Shown piece after piece: positions 17,045-18,343 of a DNA stretch of 18,343 nucleotides. Every line of letters begins with the position of its first letter. Position 1 is the first letter of the stretch. Under the pieces are notes generated by a model. That model ran no database searches and was not told where the DNA came from. It saw nothing but the letters and a program-made list of their open reading frames with translations. The stretch is taken from NCBI GenBank assembly GCA_036939975.1, contig JALLPB010000474.1, positions 1 through 18,343 of the forward strand. Direction: 5' to 3'. The translations under genes were made by a program, and so were the position numbers. Source of the DNA: Cyclostephanos tholiformis (Eukaryota > Bacillariophyta > Thalassiosirophyceae > Thalassiosirales > Thalassiosiraceae).

Positions 17045-17388
17045 GAGGTTAGTGGTAAAGCAAAAGACAATTAGGGTCGATGTGTTATCTTCCTGGTTAA
17101 AACTACTTTACTACAGTTTTCTATGTTAGAGTCTCGTTTTTTTTCAAAAAAAATAGCTAGGTACTCTACCTAGTTAAAATTTTGCACATTTTTGTGCACT
17201 CAAAGCACGCCCTGCACTGCAATGCACAAACAAGTCTGAACAGCGACAAATTCTCCAAATGATGGTGATTTTGTGGTCCATTTAATATTTAGAGTCTTTA
17301 TGCGCATATTTTGTGATTTGAGTGCGCAAAAGGTACTTTAGCCCATTTTGGTTTGGTGGAAGTAAACTTTCTACCCCTTAGGTAGCTA
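17045..17388. other. Gene-free AT-rich stretch with several short inverted repeats
   Basis: No gene is seen. The stretch holds T8-C-A8 (17137-17153), ctaggta/tacctag arms (17157-17173), tgcaca/tgtgca arms (17183-17198), and, just at the start of copy 2, ccttag-gtag-ctaagg (17376-17391). These may mark the right end of copy 1 or an inter-element junction. None matches the left end as a terminal inverted repeat. Confidence 0.5.
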
Positions 17389-17583
17389 AGGCTGTGATTT
17401 CTTTGAGCGTTGAGCATGTATGCATAAAAAAATAAAAAATAAATTGGTCATGTGTGACCCACTGCAAAGCTTTTTCCTTCTCTGCTTTCTTTTTTTTCCG
17501 ATTTTTATGCGTAAAATACGTAAACAGCATTTTTGTTGTGCATGTGCGCATGTGGACGCCAAATTTTCCCGAAATATTTTTAT

Positions 17584-17677
17584 GTTTTATGCGTATATGT
17601 TTTATGTGCCCATAAAAAGGCCGAAAATCCAAAAATTTTATGCGCGCATAAAACATACATGCATATACGCATAAAAC
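17584..17677. repeat. Large hairpin in element copy 2 leader
   Basis: It is equivalent to 14493-14586: left arm 17584-17617, 18-nt loop, right arm 17636-17677 with the same 8-nt extra unit. Copy 2 carries about four mismatched pairs, two in the inner palindrome (left arm tatgtgcccata against the right arm tatgcgcgcata) and two in the outer stem. Copy 1 pairs perfectly. Confidence 0.82.
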
Positions 17678-17805
17678 CAAAAAGTGCCTATGTGGAACCT
17701 GCACCTGCTGCACAGGCCCGTTTTCCTCCATCTCTCTTTGACATGACACCGCCGCTGCTATCGTCATAGTTTGCTCATCTCGCTGCCTCTTCAGTCCTCC
17801 TGACC

Positions 17806-18343
17806 ATGGATCCTTCTTCTCCCTTTGATGATTATGAATTTGGGGCTAGTTTTAGTGATTTTGGTGCAGACTTTGAGCGTTTCTATGAGTTCTGCCCCGC
17901 TTTCGATGCCGACTTCAGTAATTTTCGAGGCTCAGTGTCTGTCACGTTCGATGACGCCTCGGTTCCTCTTGGTGGCTGGTTCGATGGTGGTGGGCAACCC
18001 CGCCGTGATAGACATGTGCGGCGGCCTAATTGCCACTACCGCATTGAGAGCATGCATGAGTTGGCATGGTACCGGTATTTTACTCGTCCGGGGATGATGA
18101 GAGAGCTCACTCATAAGCTCTTGGCGTCTGATCGGTACAGGCAGTTTCGCCATTGCTTTTGCATGCCTCTTTGGAAGGTAGAGGAGCTGACCAGTTTATT
18201 GATTGAATGTGGGTACGTTCCGTTTCCTTGTTCTAGGTCGCATCAGGTTGAGTTTTGCAAGCAAACGGAGCTCCTGGTGATGTCCTCACTGTACCTGTTG
18301 GGGACGGGCTCTGGCTTTCGCTCGTGCCAACCATTGTGCTCCA
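17806..18343 (+). CDS. HARBI1-like transposase, N-terminal part, open to window edge (copy 2)
   Basis: From ATG 17806 the frame is open for 179 codons with no stop and continues past the window end. It begins MDPSSPFDDYEFGASFSDFG, and passes through the point where copy 1 is frameshifted, reading RDRHVRRPNCHYRIES. It then covers WYRYFTRPGMMRELTHKL, MPLWKVEELTSLL and TELLVMSSLYLLGTGSGFRS, the helical N-terminal region that precedes the DDE core in this family. Only this N-terminal part is visible, so catalytic residues cannot be checked. Compared with copy 1 most residues agree. It is probably the better-preserved copy. The same ATG context and leader support 17806 as the start. Confidence 0.8.
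   Translation, partial: MDPSSPFDDYEFGASFSDFGADFERFYEFCPAFDADFSNFRGSVSVTFDDASVPLGGWFDGGGQPRRDRHVRRPNCHYRIESMHELAWYRYFTRPGMMRELTHKLLASDRYRQFRHCFCMPLWKVEELTSLLIECGYVPFPCSRSHQVEFCKQTELLVMSSLYLLGTGSGFRSCQPLCS

Larger units (their letters stand above)
14296..17388 (+). mobile_element. PIF/Harbinger-like DNA transposon, copy 1 (degraded)
   Basis: Sequence from 14296 (aggctgtgatttctttgagc) is repeated in direct orientation from 17389, so the units lie about 3,093 bp apart. The shared part covers the leader, a large hairpin and the transposase start, and extends to the window edge. Copy 1 then holds a broken transposase (to 16176) and converging minus-strand reading frames. Two genes facing each other fit the PIF/Harbinger layout of transposase plus accessory protein. 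The right end is inferred only from where copy 2 begins. I could not find matching terminal inverted repeats or a 3-bp target duplication, so the outer limits are uncertain. Confidence 0.6.
17389..18343 (+). mobile_element. PIF/Harbinger-like DNA transposon, copy 2 (runs off the window)
   Basis: It repeats the copy 1 leader, hairpin and transposase start in the same orientation, with scattered substitutions and small indels, mostly in the first 130 bp. The downstream part lies outside the window, so its length and ends are unknown. The direct, evenly spaced arrangement fits either tandem duplication or two separate insertions. Confidence 0.75.

Noticed and set aside
16725..17129. 134-codon + strand frame between the two copies
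   Set aside because: It is Lys/Asn-rich as expected from AT-rich DNA, with no motif and no ordinary ATG context; probably a chance frame.
16600..17130. Organelle-derived DNA insertion
   Set aside because: AT-rich and hydrophobic, but I recognise no specific plastid or mitochondrial gene, so there is no positive support.
17825..18097. 90-codon frame overlapping copy 2 of the transposase
   Set aside because: It is an out-of-phase frame; the real one starts at 17806 and runs open to the end of the window.
14288..18343. Long terminal repeats of a retrotransposon
   Set aside because: The repeated units contain the start of a DDE transposase gene, and no reverse transcriptase, integrase, gag or primer-binding site is visible between them.

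Overview
The window looks like nuclear DNA of a eukaryotic microalga, most likely a diatom or other stramenopile. This is inference. It rests on very large, intron-poor genes with short GT-AG introns (76 to 135 nt), close gene spacing, standard stop codons, and a PIF/Harbinger-type transposase resembling those I know from diatoms. I see no bacterial features (operons, Shine-Dalgarno sites), no rRNA or tRNA genes and no CRISPR array.

Region 1 (1-12065, + strand) is one very large gene. Four introns can be placed from frame changes and splice sites. The spliced product is about 3,725 residues and carries the full domain set of a UBR1/UBR2-class N-degron E3 ubiquitin ligase. In order these are a UBR zinc box, a ClpS-like type-2 N-degron pocket, a long helical scaffold with a winged-helix segment, a split RING-H2 and a UBR1-type C-terminal domain. 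The protein is about twice the usual UBR1 length. The extra length comes from a low-complexity, GC-rich N-terminal extension of about 580 residues, an insertion of over 100 residues inside the ClpS-like domain, and an acidic tract near the C-terminus.

Region 2 (12377-13937, - strand) is a three-exon gene for a 438-residue, 12-TM major facilitator transporter. It converges on the UBR gene with about 310 bp between stop codons. A G-rich, gene-free stretch separates its start from the repeats that follow.

Region 3 (about 14296-18343) is a mobile-element zone. Two direct copies of a sequence lie about 3.09 kb apart. Each starts with a leader of about 420 bp containing a large conserved hairpin, followed by a DDE (PIF/Harbinger, HARBI1-like) transposase reading frame. 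Copy 1 is broken by a 4-nt insertion, a second frame slip, and a perfect 52-bp duplication around an N that looks like an assembly join. Copy 2 has a clean open frame from 17806 to the window edge. It is easily missed because it has no stop codon inside the window. Between the copies are minus-strand reading frames that converge on the transposase and may be the element's second gene, plus an AT-rich stretch of uncertain nature.

The host genes and the repeats show no functional link beyond adjacency. The points most worth following are the giant UBR ligase with its interrupted ClpS domain, the tandem Harbinger-like units with their hairpin and unassigned antisense partner gene, and the assembly join inside the transposase.
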